From the NCBI GenBank assembly GCA_028818855.1, contig JAPPMY010000058.1:1-37522 (forward strand): 37,522 nucleotides of DNA, read 5' to 3'. Origin of the DNA: Rhodospirillales bacterium. GTDB lineage: Bacteria > Pseudomonadota > Alphaproteobacteria > UBA828. The notes beneath the pieces were generated by a model. It was not told where the DNA came from. It worked only from the letters and a program-made list of their open reading frames with translations, and made no database searches. The translations under genes and the position numbers were made by a program. This document shows positions 1 to 8,112 of this stretch, in pieces. The stretch's first letter is position 1. Every line of letters starts with the position of its first letter.

Positions 1-1043
1 AGCCAGATCAGGCGGCGGCAGGACTTGTGCAGCCGCTCCACCTCGGCCTGCAGGATGCCGAGATCGTCGCGGTCGAGCCCGTCGGTGATCAGCAGCACCA
101 GCGCGCCCTGGGCCAGCACGCGCCTCGACCAGTGGTGATTGAAGTCCTTGAGGCAGGGGCCGATCCGCGTGCCGCCGGACCAGTCGTGAACGGCGCGGCT
201 CGCGGCGCCGACGGCGACGTCGACGTCGCGGTGCCTGAGATAGCGCGTGATGTTGGTGAGCCTGGTGCCGAAGAGGAAGCTGTGCACCCGGTCCCGGTCG
301 TTGGTCACGGCATGGACGAAATGCAGGAACATGCGCGAGTAGCGGCTCATCGAGCCCGACACGTCGCACAGCACCACCAGGGTCGGCAGGCGCTCGGCGC
401 GTGAGCGGCGCTTGAGCGGCATGAGGTCGCCGCTCGAGCGCAGGCTGGCGCGGAGCGTCGCGCGCATGTCGATCCTGCGGCCGAGCTGGTCCGGCCGGAA
501 GCGCCGCGTCGGCACCGGCTTTATCGGCAGCCGGAGCGCCGCGATCGCCCGCTTAGCCTCGGCCAGCTCGTCCGCCGACATGTCCTCGAAGTCCATCTCC
601 TGCAGCACTTCTTGGGGCGAGAAGGTGAGCACCGCGTCGAGCTCGATCTCGACGTTCTCTTGGCTCTCCTCCTCGTCGGGAAGGCGCGGCGCGATGGCCT
701 CGCTGGCCCGGCGGCTCGCCTGCGGCGCCTCCGGCTGGGGCAGCCTGTCCGACGCCATGACCGGCCCCTGAACCGCGCTCTGCATGCGGATCTCGCGCCA
801 GAACAGGTGAAACGCCTGGTCGAAGATGTCGTGCTGGTCGCGCCGCTCGACGAGGACGGCGTGGAGCGCCCAATAGAGGTCGCTGCGCCGCGTGGGATCG
901 ACCGCCTCGACGGCCCGCACCGCCTCGATGGTCTTTCCCGGCCCCGCCGGCAGGCCAGCGCCGCGCAGGCCGCGCACGAAGTGCATGACGTTGTAGGCGA
1001 GCGCGCCGCCCGCCTCGGTCTCGAACGACGTCTGCGCCGTCAT
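1..1043 (-). CDS. CoxE-type VWA domain protein (C-terminus beyond window)
   Basis: I translated this frame from an ATG at 1043; it stays open to base 1, giving about 347 residues with the C-terminus missing. Residues 1-90 are a helical N-terminal region and 100-165 an acidic, Pro/Glu-rich linker. A von Willebrand A domain starts near 220 with a full metal-ion adhesion site: Asp227-Ser229-Ser231 (DVSGSMS), Thr292 in SGGTRIG and Asp321 in TDGLD. This is the CoxE family, which works with MoxR ATPases to mature or insert metal into enzymes; the best known case is CO dehydrogenase. The ATG overlaps the stop of the upstream MoxR gene (TGATG), so the two are translationally coupled. The client enzyme is not visible here. 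Confidence 0.88.
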   Translation of the reverse strand, partial: MTAQTSFETEAGGALAYNVMHFVRGLRGAGLPAGPGKTIEAVRAVEAVDPTRRSDLYWALHAVLVERRDQHDIFDQAFHLFWREIRMQSAVQGPVMASDRLPQPEAPQASRRASEAIAPRLPDEEESQENVEIELDAVLTFSPQEVLQEMDFEDMSADELAEAKRAIAALRLPIKPVPTRRFRPDQLGRRIDMRATLRASLRSSGDLMPLKRRSRAERLPTLVVLCDVSGSMSRYSRMFLHFVHAVTNDRDRVHSFLFGTRLTNITRYLRHRDVDVAVGAASRAVHDWSGGTRIGPCLKDFNHHWSRRVLAQGALVLLITDGLDRDDLGILQAEVERLHKSCRRLIW

Positions 1044-1948
1044 CACGGCCGCTGCCCCGGCCGGACCGGACCCGGCGCGCGGCCGCTGGCCTCGGCGAGA
1101 CCGCGCTGGTACGCCAGCAGGCGCTCCAGATTCGCCTGGATCGTCTCGGGGTCGAGCTCGATCCGGTCGAGCTCGAGGACGGCGCTCGACCACGCGATCA
1201 CCTCGCCCAAGCCCGACACCCGGGAGAGATCGGCGTTCCGCATCCGCTCGATGAAGGCGGCGATGTTGTCGCTCAGCCGCTTCTCGACCCCCGGCAGGCG
1301 GGCGCGCAGGATCGCCTTCTCCCGCGCGGCGTCCGGGTAGTCGACCCAGTGGTAGAGGCAGCGCCGCTTGAGCGCGTCGTGCACCTCGCGCGTGCGGTTG
1401 GACGTGATGACGACGAGCGGCCGGGCGGCGGCCGTCACCCTGCCCACCTCGGGCACGCTCACCTGAAACTCGGAGAGGACCTCCAGCAGGTAGGCCTCGA
1501 AGGGCGCGTCGGCCCGGTCGATCTCGTCGATCAGCAGGACCGGCGGGCCCAGGGGATCAGGCTCCAGCGCCGTCAGCAGCGGCCGCTTGACCAGGAAGCG
1601 CTCGCCGAAGATATCCTCGGCCAGCGCGTCGCGCCCGGTTCCGCCGCGCTCGGCCAGCCTGATCGCCAGCATCTGCGCGGCGTAGTTCCACTCGTAGACG
1701 GCGGCGGCCGAATCCAGGCCCTCGTGGCATTGCAGGCGGAGGAGACGCCGGCCCAGAGCCTCGGCCAGGGTCGCGGCGAGCTGGGTCTTGCCGCAGCCGG
1801 CCTCGCCCTCCAGCAAGAGCGGGCGGCCCAGCGCGAAGCTGAGGAAGAGCGTCTTGACCAGCGCATCGTCCGCGACATAGCGCCCCTCCTCGAGGAGCGC
1901 CCGCGTCTCGGCTTCGCTGCCCGGCAGCGCCCGCACCCGGTCGGCCAT
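1043..1948 (-). CDS. MoxR family AAA+ ATPase (CoxD-like)
   Basis: A 301-residue MoxR-type chaperone ATPase. Walker A is GEAGCGKT (about 48-55), Walker B LLIDEID (138-144) and sensor 1 Asn184 in ITSN, followed by the arginine-rich RR(195-196) expected for an arginine finger. I chose the ATG at 1948 because the longer frame upstream is Arg/Pro-rich and unlike the family. MoxR proteins use ATP hydrolysis to remodel or load metal into partner proteins together with a VWA protein, which here is the overlapping next gene. The pair points to maturation of an unidentified oxidoreductase or complex. The gene diverges from gpt across about 170 bases in which I see no clear promoter. Confidence 0.92.
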   Translation of the reverse strand: MADRVRALPGSEAETRALLEEGRYVADDALVKTLFLSFALGRPLLLEGEAGCGKTQLAATLAEALGRRLLRLQCHEGLDSAAAVYEWNYAAQMLAIRLAERGGTGRDALAEDIFGERFLVKRPLLTALEPDPLGPPVLLIDEIDRADAPFEAYLLEVLSEFQVSVPEVGRVTAAARPLVVITSNRTREVHDALKRRCLYHWVDYPDAAREKAILRARLPGVEKRLSDNIAAFIERMRNADLSRVSGLGEVIAWSSAVLELDRIELDPETIQANLERLLAYQRGLAEASGRAPGPVRPGQRP

Positions 1949-2120
1949 GCGGGGTTCATACCCGCATCGCGCCGGGATCGAAAGGCGCTGCAGCCGTTCC
2001 GCCCTGCGCCTTCCGGCCCCTCTCGTACCGGTGCGCGCCCGCCGGCCCGCCCCCTTGCCCGGCCGGGCGATGTCGGCTTGCATGGGGGCGGCGCGGCCGG
2101 ATTCGCAGAGGGCAGACGAG

Positions 2121-2621
2121 ATGACACAGACGTACGAAAAAGGGTTCCCCGTATCGTGGGATCAACTTCACCGCGACGCCCGCGCGCTTGCCTGGCGGCT
2201 GGCGGAGCTGGGTCCCTGGCGGAGCATCGTGGCGGTCACCCGCGGTGGCCTGGTGCCGGCGGCGATCGTCGCCCGCGAGCTTGACATCCGCCTGGTCGAC
2301 ACCGTCTGCATCTCCTCCTACGACCACCAGGACCAGCGCTCGGCGCAGATCCTGAAACCGGTCGCGGGCGACGGCGAGGGCATGCTGATCGTCGACGATC
2401 TCGCCGACACCGGCGCCACCGCGCGCATCGTCCGCGAGATGCTGCCGCGCGCGCACTTTGCCTGCGTCTACGCCAAGCCGGCGGGCCGGGGCGAGGCGCA
2501 CACCTTCGTGACCGAGGTCAGCCAGGACACCTGGATCTTCTTCCCCTGGGACACGGACCTGCGCTTCGTGCCGCCGATCGCCGAGCGCGAGGGGGCACAG
2601 GGCGGGGAAGCCGCAGCATGA
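2121..2621 (+). CDS. gpt: Xanthine-guanine phosphoribosyltransferase
   Basis: A 166-residue type I phosphoribosyltransferase, close in length to E. coli Gpt (152). The PRPP-binding motif is [12 protein letters not shown] (about 89-100), preceded by the RGG loop at 41-43. The enzyme salvages guanine and xanthine to GMP and XMP using PRPP, in the cytoplasm. I chose the ATG at 2121, where similarity to the family begins ([13 protein letters not shown]); the open frame extends upstream but that part is low-complexity. The stop overlaps the start of the next gene by ATGA, so the two are probably co-translated, although a functional link between them is not obvious. Confidence 0.92.
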   Translation: MTQTYEKGFPVSWDQLHRDARALAWRLAELGPWRSIVAVTRGGLVPAAIVARELDIRLVDTVCISSYDHQDQRSAQILKPVAGDGEGMLIVDDLADTGATARIVREMLPRAHFACVYAKPAGRGEAHTFVTEVSQDTWIFFPWDTDLRFVPPIAEREGAQGGEAAA

Positions 2622-3175
2622 CGGAGGAGCGCCTGCCGCTCCCCAACGCCGACTCGCTGTCGGCGGACCAGCGCCGCGTCTATGAGGCCATCGAGAGCGG
2701 ACCGCGCGGCACGGTGCCGGCGCTCTTCATGGCGTTCCTGCACAATGCGGAGCTGGCCGACCGTGTCCAGGCGCTGGGCGCCCTGCTGCGCTACGACACC
2801 AGCCTGGAGCCGCGCCTCAGCGAGCTTGCGATCCTCGCCGTCGCCCGCCACTGGTCGTGCCAGTACGAGTGGCACTGGCACGCGGCCGAGGCTGCGAAGG
2901 CGGGCCTCCCGGATGCCGTGATCGAGGCCATCAAGCACCGCCGCCCGCCGCCGCTCGCGGCCGAGGACGAGGTGACGGTCTACGACTACTCCTGCGAGCT
3001 GCAGGCCAACCGCGCGGTGAGCGACGAGACCTACGGCAAGGCGCTCGCCCTGCTCGGGCCTGCCGGCGTGGTGGAGCTGACCGCGCTCAACGGCTACTAC
3101 GCGATGATCGCCATGACGCTGAACGAGCACCGCATCCCGCTGCCGGACGGCGCCGCGCCTCAGCTTCCGGCATAG
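2618..3175 (+). CDS. Carboxymuconolactone decarboxylase family protein
   Basis: A 185-residue all-helical protein of the carboxymuconolactone decarboxylase/AhpD superfamily. The signature lies around residues 77-90 ([12 protein letters not shown]), with Cys81, Glu84 and His86/88. It has a single cysteine rather than the CxxC of AhpD peroxidase reductants, so a peroxiredoxin-like disulfide role is unlikely. Family members include gamma-carboxymuconolactone decarboxylase and many uncharacterised proteins, and no aromatic-degradation genes flank this one. The start overlaps the gpt stop (ATGA). Specific substrate unknown. Confidence 0.85.
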   Translation: MTEERLPLPNADSLSADQRRVYEAIESGPRGTVPALFMAFLHNAELADRVQALGALLRYDTSLEPRLSELAILAVARHWSCQYEWHWHAAEAAKAGLPDAVIEAIKHRRPPPLAAEDEVTVYDYSCELQANRAVSDETYGKALALLGPAGVVELTALNGYYAMIAMTLNEHRIPLPDGAAPQLPA

Positions 3176-3268
3176 GGCCTCGGCCGTCCGATTCGTTCGA
3201 CCGTCGGGAACGAACATCAACATTTTGGGATTTTCTCCCGCCGCAACACACCCTATTGTAGCTGGTGT

Positions 3269-3302
3269 CATATGTGGTGGTCTGCGCAGGGCACCGCATA
3301 TG
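3269..3302 (+). repeat. Strong hairpin in the 5' leader of ybjN
   Basis: CATATGTGGTG at 3269-3279 and CACCGCATATG at 3292-3302 form 11 consecutive RNA base pairs (one is a U-G wobble) around a 12-base loop. An in-frame ATG at 3300 lies inside the right arm, while the ATG at 3327 lies just downstream. The structure could hide the earlier start or control translation of ybjN-proC. It has no T run and is not a typical terminator. Confidence 0.5.
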
Positions 3303-3326
3303 GCGGCGCAGCGATGGGGCGATGCG

Positions 3327-3830
3327 ATGGCGGCGACGGTTGTGGAGTTCGAGCGCCTGTCGAGCGACCCGCTCGATGCCGTCGAGCGGGTCATGATGGC
3401 GAGCCGGCTCTCCTTCGAGCGCATGGGCGACGAGGACATCACCGGCTCGTTCGCCGGCGGCTGGTGCGATTACCAGCTCTGGTTCGCCTACCGCGCCGAT
3501 CTCGACGTCCTGCATTTTGCCAGCGGCTTCGACATGCGCGTGCCTGATAGCCGGCGGGGCACGGTTGGCGCCCTCGTCAACCTGATCAACGAGAGCCTCT
3601 GGATCGGCCACTTCGATCTCTGGGCCGAGGAAGGCCGGCCGACGTGGCGTCACGCGCTGCTGCTGCGCGGCACGGGCGGCGTGGAAGACCCGCAAATCGT
3701 CGATATCGTGACGGTCGGCGTCGGCGAGTGCGAGCGCTTCTACCCGGCCTTCCAGCAGGTCATCGAGGCTGAGATCGCGCCCGAGGATGCGTTCGAGGCC
3801 GCGCTGCTGGAGCCCTGCGGGTCGGCCTGA
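3327..3830 (+). CDS. YbjN domain-containing protein
   Basis: A 167-residue protein of the YbjN family (type III secretion chaperone-like fold). The conserved core runs from about residue 15 to 125 and includes the WCDY stretch and the NESLWIGHFDLW segment typical of alphaproteobacterial members. YbjN has been linked to stress responses and motility in enterobacteria, but its molecular function is not established. The start is uncertain: ATG codons at 3225, 3300 and 3327 are all in frame. I prefer 3327, which sits just after a strong hairpin and begins at the conserved MAATVVEFERL. The stop overlaps the proC start (TGATG), so the two are coupled. Confidence 0.85.
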   Translation: MAATVVEFERLSSDPLDAVERVMMASRLSFERMGDEDITGSFAGGWCDYQLWFAYRADLDVLHFASGFDMRVPDSRRGTVGALVNLINESLWIGHFDLWAEEGRPTWRHALLLRGTGGVEDPQIVDIVTVGVGECERFYPAFQQVIEAEIAPEDAFEAALLEPCGSA

Positions 3831-4651
3831 TGACGGCGGTCTCCGGCGATATTGTCCTGGTCGGCGGCGGCCGGATGGGCGGCGCGCTCGCGGCGGGTTG
3901 GCTGCGCGGGCCGCTGGAGGCCGCGCGGCTCGTCATCGTGGAGCCGGACGACGGCATGGCCCAGCGTCTCGCACCCCTCGGCGCCACCCGCGTTGCCGCG
4001 CCGGGCGCGCTCCCCGGCGGGCTCCGCCCGGCGGCGATCGTCTTCGCCGTCAAGCCGCAGGTGATGGGCGAGGTCGTGCCCCGCTACGCGCACGTCGGCG
4101 GGCCCGGCACCGTGTACCTCTCCATCGCGGCGGGCTGGCCGGTCTCGTTGCTGGAGCGCGACCTGGGCGCCGTGCCGATCGTCCGCGCCATGCCCAACAC
4201 GCCCGCCGCCATCGGCGAGGGCATGACCGTCGCCTGGGCCAACCCGGCCGCAAGCCGCGATCAGCGGGCGCATTGCGAGGCGCTGCTGGGCGCGGTGGGT
4301 GCCGTCGCCTGGATCGACGACGAAGCCCTCATGGATGCGGTGACGGCCGTCTCGGGCAGCGGCCCGGCCTACGTCTTTCTGCTGGCGGAATGCCTGGCCG
4401 AGGCCGCCGTCGACGCCGGGCTGCCCGCCGACCTCGCGCGCACGCTCGCCGAACGCACGGTGAGCGGCGCCGGCGCCTTGCTGGCCCAGTCCGGGGAGCC
4501 CGCCGGCACGCTGCGGCGCAACGTGACCAGCCCCGGCGGCACGACCGAAGCCGCGCTCTCGGTCCTCATGGCCGCCGACGGGCTCAAGCCACTCATGAGC
4601 CGCGCGGTTCGCGCCGCCACCGAGCGCTCCCGCGCCCTCGCCCCTTCGTAA
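3830..4651 (+). CDS. proC: Pyrroline-5-carboxylate reductase
   Basis: A 273-residue enzyme that reduces 1-pyrroline-5-carboxylate to L-proline with NAD(P)H, the last step of proline synthesis. The N-terminal Rossmann motif is VGGGRMGGA (11-19), MPNTPAAIGEG lies mid-protein, and the C-terminal dimerisation/active-site helices carry SGSGPAYVF and the family signature NVTSPGGTTEAAL. Length matches the family (about 270). The ATG overlaps the ybjN stop, so ybjN and proC form a small operon. Confidence 0.96.
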   Translation: MTAVSGDIVLVGGGRMGGALAAGWLRGPLEAARLVIVEPDDGMAQRLAPLGATRVAAPGALPGGLRPAAIVFAVKPQVMGEVVPRYAHVGGPGTVYLSIAAGWPVSLLERDLGAVPIVRAMPNTPAAIGEGMTVAWANPAASRDQRAHCEALLGAVGAVAWIDDEALMDAVTAVSGSGPAYVFLLAECLAEAAVDAGLPADLARTLAERTVSGAGALLAQSGEPAGTLRRNVTSPGGTTEAALSVLMAADGLKPLMSRAVRAATERSRALAPS

Positions 4652-4686
4652 ACACCTTTGCGCCATAAACACCGACGCGGGCCGCG

Positions 4687-4716
4687 TTGACGCTCCGTTT
4701 TCCCGCGGCCTAAACT
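4687..4716 (+). promoter_or_regulatory. Candidate sigma-70-type promoter for the TetR gene
   Basis: TTGACG (4687-4692) and TAAACT (4711-4716) are separated by 18 bases, about 35 bases before the TetR start. They lie in the 99-base gap after proC. Good box agreement for a GC-rich genome, but predicted from sequence only. Confidence 0.45.
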
Positions 4717-4750
4717 TGTCCGACTGGCGGCGGCGGAGGGATGCAGAACC

Positions 4751-5398
4751 ATGCCGAGGAAAGCCGCATCGGGGGCCGGCAAGCGCAGAGACGCGCGCCA
4801 GGCCATTATCGAGAGCGCCCTGACACTGGCCGCGAGCCGCGGCTGGGCGCGCGTCGGGCTGGGCGACATCGCCGAGGCGGCGGAGGTCTCCCTCGCCGAT
4901 TTGCGCGGGGAGTTTCCGTCCAAGAGCGCCATCGTCGCGGCGTACACGGCGGATATCGACCGCGCGGTGCTGGCAGCGCGCGACCCGGAGATGGCGGGCC
5001 GCCCGGCCACGGAGCGCCTGTTCGACGTGCTGATGAAGCGCTTCGATCTGCTGAATGCGCAGAGGGAGGGCGTCGCCGCGATCGTGCGGAGCGCGCCGTC
5101 GAACCCGGAAGGCGTGCTCTGCGGCTCGCTCACGATGCGGCGCTCCATGCGCTGGATGCTGGAAGCCGCCGATCTGAGCAGCGCCGGCCTGCGCGGCGAA
5201 CTTCGAGTCTGCGCGCTGAATGCGCTCTATCTCTCCATGCTCCGGGTCTGGCTGCATGACGACAGCGACGACATGGCGCGCACCATGGCCGTGCTCGACC
5301 GCCGGCTGAGGCGCCTCGACAGGCTCACGCGCAGCCTGTGCCGGGTGGCGCCCCGGCGCGACTGGCGCGATGCCCCGGCTACGGAGGAAGCCGGATAG
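4751..5398 (+). CDS. TetR family transcriptional regulator
   Basis: A 215-residue protein with a TetR N-terminal helix-turn-helix (about 18-65; the recognition part is near GDIAEAAEVSLADLRGEF) followed by a helical ligand-binding domain. The last 20 residues are basic and probably disordered. A purine-rich site (GGCGGAGGG, about 4730-4739) precedes the ATG at a workable distance. The second half of the recognition helix, LADLRGEFPSKSAIV, matches the TetR pattern. The neighbours (proC upstream, a two-component system converging downstream) do not identify target genes. Confidence 0.85.
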   Translation: MPRKAASGAGKRRDARQAIIESALTLAASRGWARVGLGDIAEAAEVSLADLRGEFPSKSAIVAAYTADIDRAVLAARDPEMAGRPATERLFDVLMKRFDLLNAQREGVAAIVRSAPSNPEGVLCGSLTMRRSMRWMLEAADLSSAGLRGELRVCALNALYLSMLRVWLHDDSDDMARTMAVLDRRLRRLDRLTRSLCRVAPRRDWRDAPATEEAG

Positions 5399-5417
5399 AG
5401 CCCGGCGCTAGTCGAAT

Positions 5418-6746
5418 CTAGACCGGCAACCGCAGCTCCGCGCGAAGGCCGCCGAGCGCGCCGCCGCTCATGCGGATGTCGCCGCCGTGCCCGCGGGCGA
5501 CGTCGCGCGCGATCGAGAGGCCGAGGCCGGCCCCGCCGGTGCGCGGGTTGCGCGCGCTGTCGAGCCGGAAGAACGGCTTGAACACCTCTTCACGCTGGTC
5601 CTCCGGAATCCCCGGCCCGTCGTCCTCGACGGCCACCGAGACGACGTCCTCCCGGCGGGTGGCGCTGATGGCCACCTGCGCGCCGTGGTGCATCGCGTTC
5701 TCGACCAGATTGGTCAGGCAGCGGCGGATGGCGTTGGGCCGGAGCGCCACGACCAGGGGACGCTCGACCTCAAGCGTGATCGGGCTGCCCCTGCGCTGCG
5801 CATCGCCCGCGACATCCTCGATGATCTCCGCGAGATCGGTGCTCACCGGCGCCTCGCCCCCCTGGCCGCGGGCGAAGGCCATGTACTCGTCGATCATGTG
5901 CTCCATGAGCTGCAGGTCCTGCTCGGACTCGGCAATCTCCTCGCGCGAGTTGGGATGCGCGTCGGCGAGCATGGCGAGCTGCAGCCTCACGCGGGTGAGC
6001 GGGGTCCGCAGGTCGTGAGAGACCCCGGCCAGCATCTCGGTCCGCTGGGCGATCTGGCGCTGGATGCGCCCCTGCATTTCGAGGAACGCCGCGCCTGCCC
6101 GCCGGATCTCCGTGGCGCCCGAGGGCGTGAGGTCGGTCACCGGGCGCCCCTTGCCGAGCGCGTCCGCCGCCGCCGCTAGTCGCCGGATCGGGCGAATCTG
6201 GTTGCGCAGGAACATGACGGCGATCGCCGAGACCACCAGCGCCGAGCCCACCATCCACAGAATGACCAGGACCGTGGTCGATTCCCGCATGCGCTTCACC
6301 GTCGTCTCCAGGCTCAGCACGCCGTCCGGCCGCTGGACGCGGATCGTCATCCGCTTGTCGGGCAGCTGCGTCTCCAGGTGGTAGGGGGCCGTGATGCGCT
6401 GTTGGAGCTGCCGGTGCAGCGTCGCGTCGATGGCGCGGTCGTGCCGATTGGGCGAGTCCGCTGGCAGCACCGCGCCATCCTCGAAGATGACGCTGAACTG
6501 CATCTCCCGCCGGGCGATCCGATCGATGGCGGCGCGCTCTTCCGGCCCCGACGCCGCGTCGGCCATGCGCATGATGCTGACGATGTCGCCGGTGACGTCC
6601 ATCGCAAGCTGGCGGCTCACCGTGTCCCAGTGCCGCTCGAAGAATATGAGCGCGACCGTCGCCTGAACCAGAACGAGCGGGATTAGCATGATCAGGAACG
6701 AGCGCCAGAAGAGCCCGCGCGGCGCGATGCGTCTCAGCAGGCTCAC
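5418..6746 (-). CDS. EnvZ-type sensor histidine kinase
   Basis: A 442-residue membrane kinase starting at GTG (6746). TM1 spans about residues 13-35, a periplasmic sensor region about 36-153 and TM2 about 157-180, followed by a HAMP domain (about 181-235). The HisKA domain has the phospho-accepting His244 in GVSHDLRTPLTR. The ATPase domain has the N box with Asn350, the G1 box DDGPGIP (375-381) and the G2 box GAGLGLS (405-411). It autophosphorylates and passes phosphate to the response regulator encoded 30 bases upstream. The architecture and DLRTPL motif match EnvZ. The signal it senses cannot be told from sequence. Confidence 0.94.
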   Translation of the reverse strand: MSLLRRIAPRGLFWRSFLIMLIPLVLVQATVALIFFERHWDTVSRQLAMDVTGDIVSIMRMADAASGPEERAAIDRIARREMQFSVIFEDGAVLPADSPNRHDRAIDATLHRQLQQRITAPYHLETQLPDKRMTIRVQRPDGVLSLETTVKRMRESTTVLVILWMVGSALVVSAIAVMFLRNQIRPIRRLAAAADALGKGRPVTDLTPSGATEIRRAGAAFLEMQGRIQRQIAQRTEMLAGVSHDLRTPLTRVRLQLAMLADAHPNSREEIAESEQDLQLMEHMIDEYMAFARGQGGEAPVSTDLAEIIEDVAGDAQRRGSPITLEVERPLVVALRPNAIRRCLTNLVENAMHHGAQVAISATRREDVVSVAVEDDGPGIPEDQREEVFKPFFRLDSARNPRTGGAGLGLSIARDVARGHGGDIRMSGGALGGLRAELRLPV

Positions 6747-6776
6747 GACGCGCCCCTCGCGGGCCGGCGCGGCGGT

Positions 6777-7511
6777 TCACTCGGCCCGCAGAACATAGCC
6801 CCGGCCCCAGACCGTCTGAAGATAGCGGGGATTCTGGGGTTCCGGCTCGATCTTGCGCCGCAGCCGGGCGATCTGCACATCGATGGCGCGCCGCGACGTG
6901 CCGCCGCCGAGCCGCTCGCCGAGCGCGTGCCGGCTCAGTGTCTCGCCCGGGCTCGCGGCGAAGACGCGCAGCAGGTCGGCCTCCGCCGTCGTCAGCCGCA
7001 CCGGCTCGTCGCCGCGCAGCAGCTCGTCGCGCGCCGGAAAATAGCGGAACTCTCCTATCCTTATGCAGGTCGTTGGCGTTGCCGGCGGCTGCGCGGCGGT
7101 CCGCCGCAGAATTGTCTCGACGCGCAGCAGCAGCTCGCGCGGCTCGAAGGGCTTGGTCAGGTAGTCGTCGGCCCCGCTCTCCAGCCCTGCGATGCGGTCC
7201 TCCGGCTCCCCCATGGCCGTGAGCAGCAGGATCGGAACCGTGGCCGAGCGGCGCAGCCCCCGCGTGAAGTCGATCCCCGATTCGCCCGGCATCATCACGT
7301 CCAGCACGATCAGGTCGAAGGCCATGCCGTCGAGCGCGGCGCGCGCCTCGGCCGCCGAGCTCGCGGAGGAGACGTGATAGCCGTTGTCGCGCAGATAGCG
7401 GCCGAGCAGGGCGCGCAGGCGGTCGTCGTCGTCCACCACCAGGATGTGCGGCGCCTCGGCGGGAGGCGCCTCGCGCCGGGTGGTGCCCGCAGCAGCAGCG
7501 TCAGCCTTCAT
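6777..7511 (-). CDS. OmpR-type response regulator
   Basis: About 244 residues from the ATG at 7511; an in-frame GTG at 7529 would add six. A GGGGAA stretch 10 bases upstream supports the ATG. The receiver domain has the acidic triad near 27-29 (DDDD), phospho-accepting Asp71 in LIVLDVMMPG, and Lys120 in TKPFEPREL. The C-terminal winged helix (about 145-240) carries the OmpR signature RRAIDVQIARLRRKIE and the terminal VWGRGYVL. It is the partner of the kinase gene 30 bases downstream. Alanine-rich residues 1-20 form a flexible leader. Confidence 0.94.
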   Translation of the reverse strand: MKADAAAAGTTRREAPPAEAPHILVVDDDDRLRALLGRYLRDNGYHVSSASSAAEARAALDGMAFDLIVLDVMMPGESGIDFTRGLRRSATVPILLLTAMGEPEDRIAGLESGADDYLTKPFEPRELLLRVETILRRTAAQPPATPTTCIRIGEFRYFPARDELLRGDEPVRLTTAEADLLRVFAASPGETLSRHALGERLGGGTSRRAIDVQIARLRRKIEPEPQNPRYLQTVWGRGYVLRAE

Positions 7512-7556
7512 CGCCGCACCGTTCCCCACCGGCCGGGCCGATCGGACACACCGCCC

Positions 7557-8039
7557 TCAGGGTCGCTCGAAGCGGCGCCGGTCGGCCTCGTCGATGATTC
7601 CCATCAGGACCTCCCGGTAGCCCTCCACCGCCACGCCGCCGGCTCCGCGATAGGCCCTGGCGATGCGGGCCCGCTGGGTCGCCGACAGCCGGCTTTCCAG
7701 GCTCCGCCCCTTCGGGGTGAGCGCCAGCAGCCGGCGGCGCCCGTCGCCGGGATCCTGCCGCGTCGTCACGAAGCCCTCGCGCACCAGCCGGCCGAGCACC
7801 CGCGACAGGCTCTGCTTGGTGATCCGCAGGATCTCCAGCAGCGCGGTGACCGAGATGTCCGGGTTGCGGCCGACGAAATAGACGACCCGGTGGTGCGCGC
7901 GCCCGAAGCCGTAGGAGGCCAGGATCGCATCGCACTCAGTCGTGAAGTCCCGATAGGCGAAGAAGAGCAGCTCCATCGCTTCGTGAAGCTGATCCTCGCG
8001 CAGGTAGAGCGGATTCGGCCCGGCCTTTACGTCAGTCAC
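7557..8039 (-). CDS. MarR family transcriptional regulator
   Basis: A 160-residue winged-helix regulator. The DNA-binding helices lie around residues 60-85 (ISVTALLEILRITKQSLSRVL) and the beta-wing around 92-105, with the DPGDGRRR tip typical of MarR proteins. The start is GTG at 8039. No ribosome site precedes it, and a TATAAG box sits 7-12 bases upstream on the same strand, so the transcript may be leaderless. It heads the marR-regulator-kinase cluster and diverges from ilvE. It probably autoregulates and may control ilvE or the two-component system. Ligand unknown. Confidence 0.9.
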   Translation of the reverse strand: MTDVKAGPNPLYLREDQLHEAMELLFFAYRDFTTECDAILASYGFGRAHHRVVYFVGRNPDISVTALLEILRITKQSLSRVLGRLVREGFVTTRQDPGDGRRRLLALTPKGRSLESRLSATQRARIARAYRGAGGVAVEGYREVLMGIIDEADRRRFERP

Positions 8040-8112
8040 GTTGACTTATATGCAGGCCGATGATAGGGAGCGCAACAGCTTTCTGACCACCCGCCGACCA
8101 TCCGTGAGCGCC
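8040..8112. promoter_or_regulatory. Divergent marR/ilvE control region
   Basis: The 73-base gap carries TTGACT at 8041-8046 (possible ilvE -35 on the plus strand, with TGATAGGG near 8061-8068) and, on the opposite strand, TATAAG at 8052-8047, only seven bases from the marR GTG. GTCA-N3-TGAC at about 8035-8045 is a short inverted repeat that could be part of a MarR site. The overlap of opposing elements suggests competition between the two promoters. All of this is inference. Confidence 0.35.

Noticed and set aside
3740-5257. A 505-codon minus-strand frame opposite proC and the TetR gene
   Set aside because: Both plus-strand genes carry clear family motifs; the antisense frame has none.
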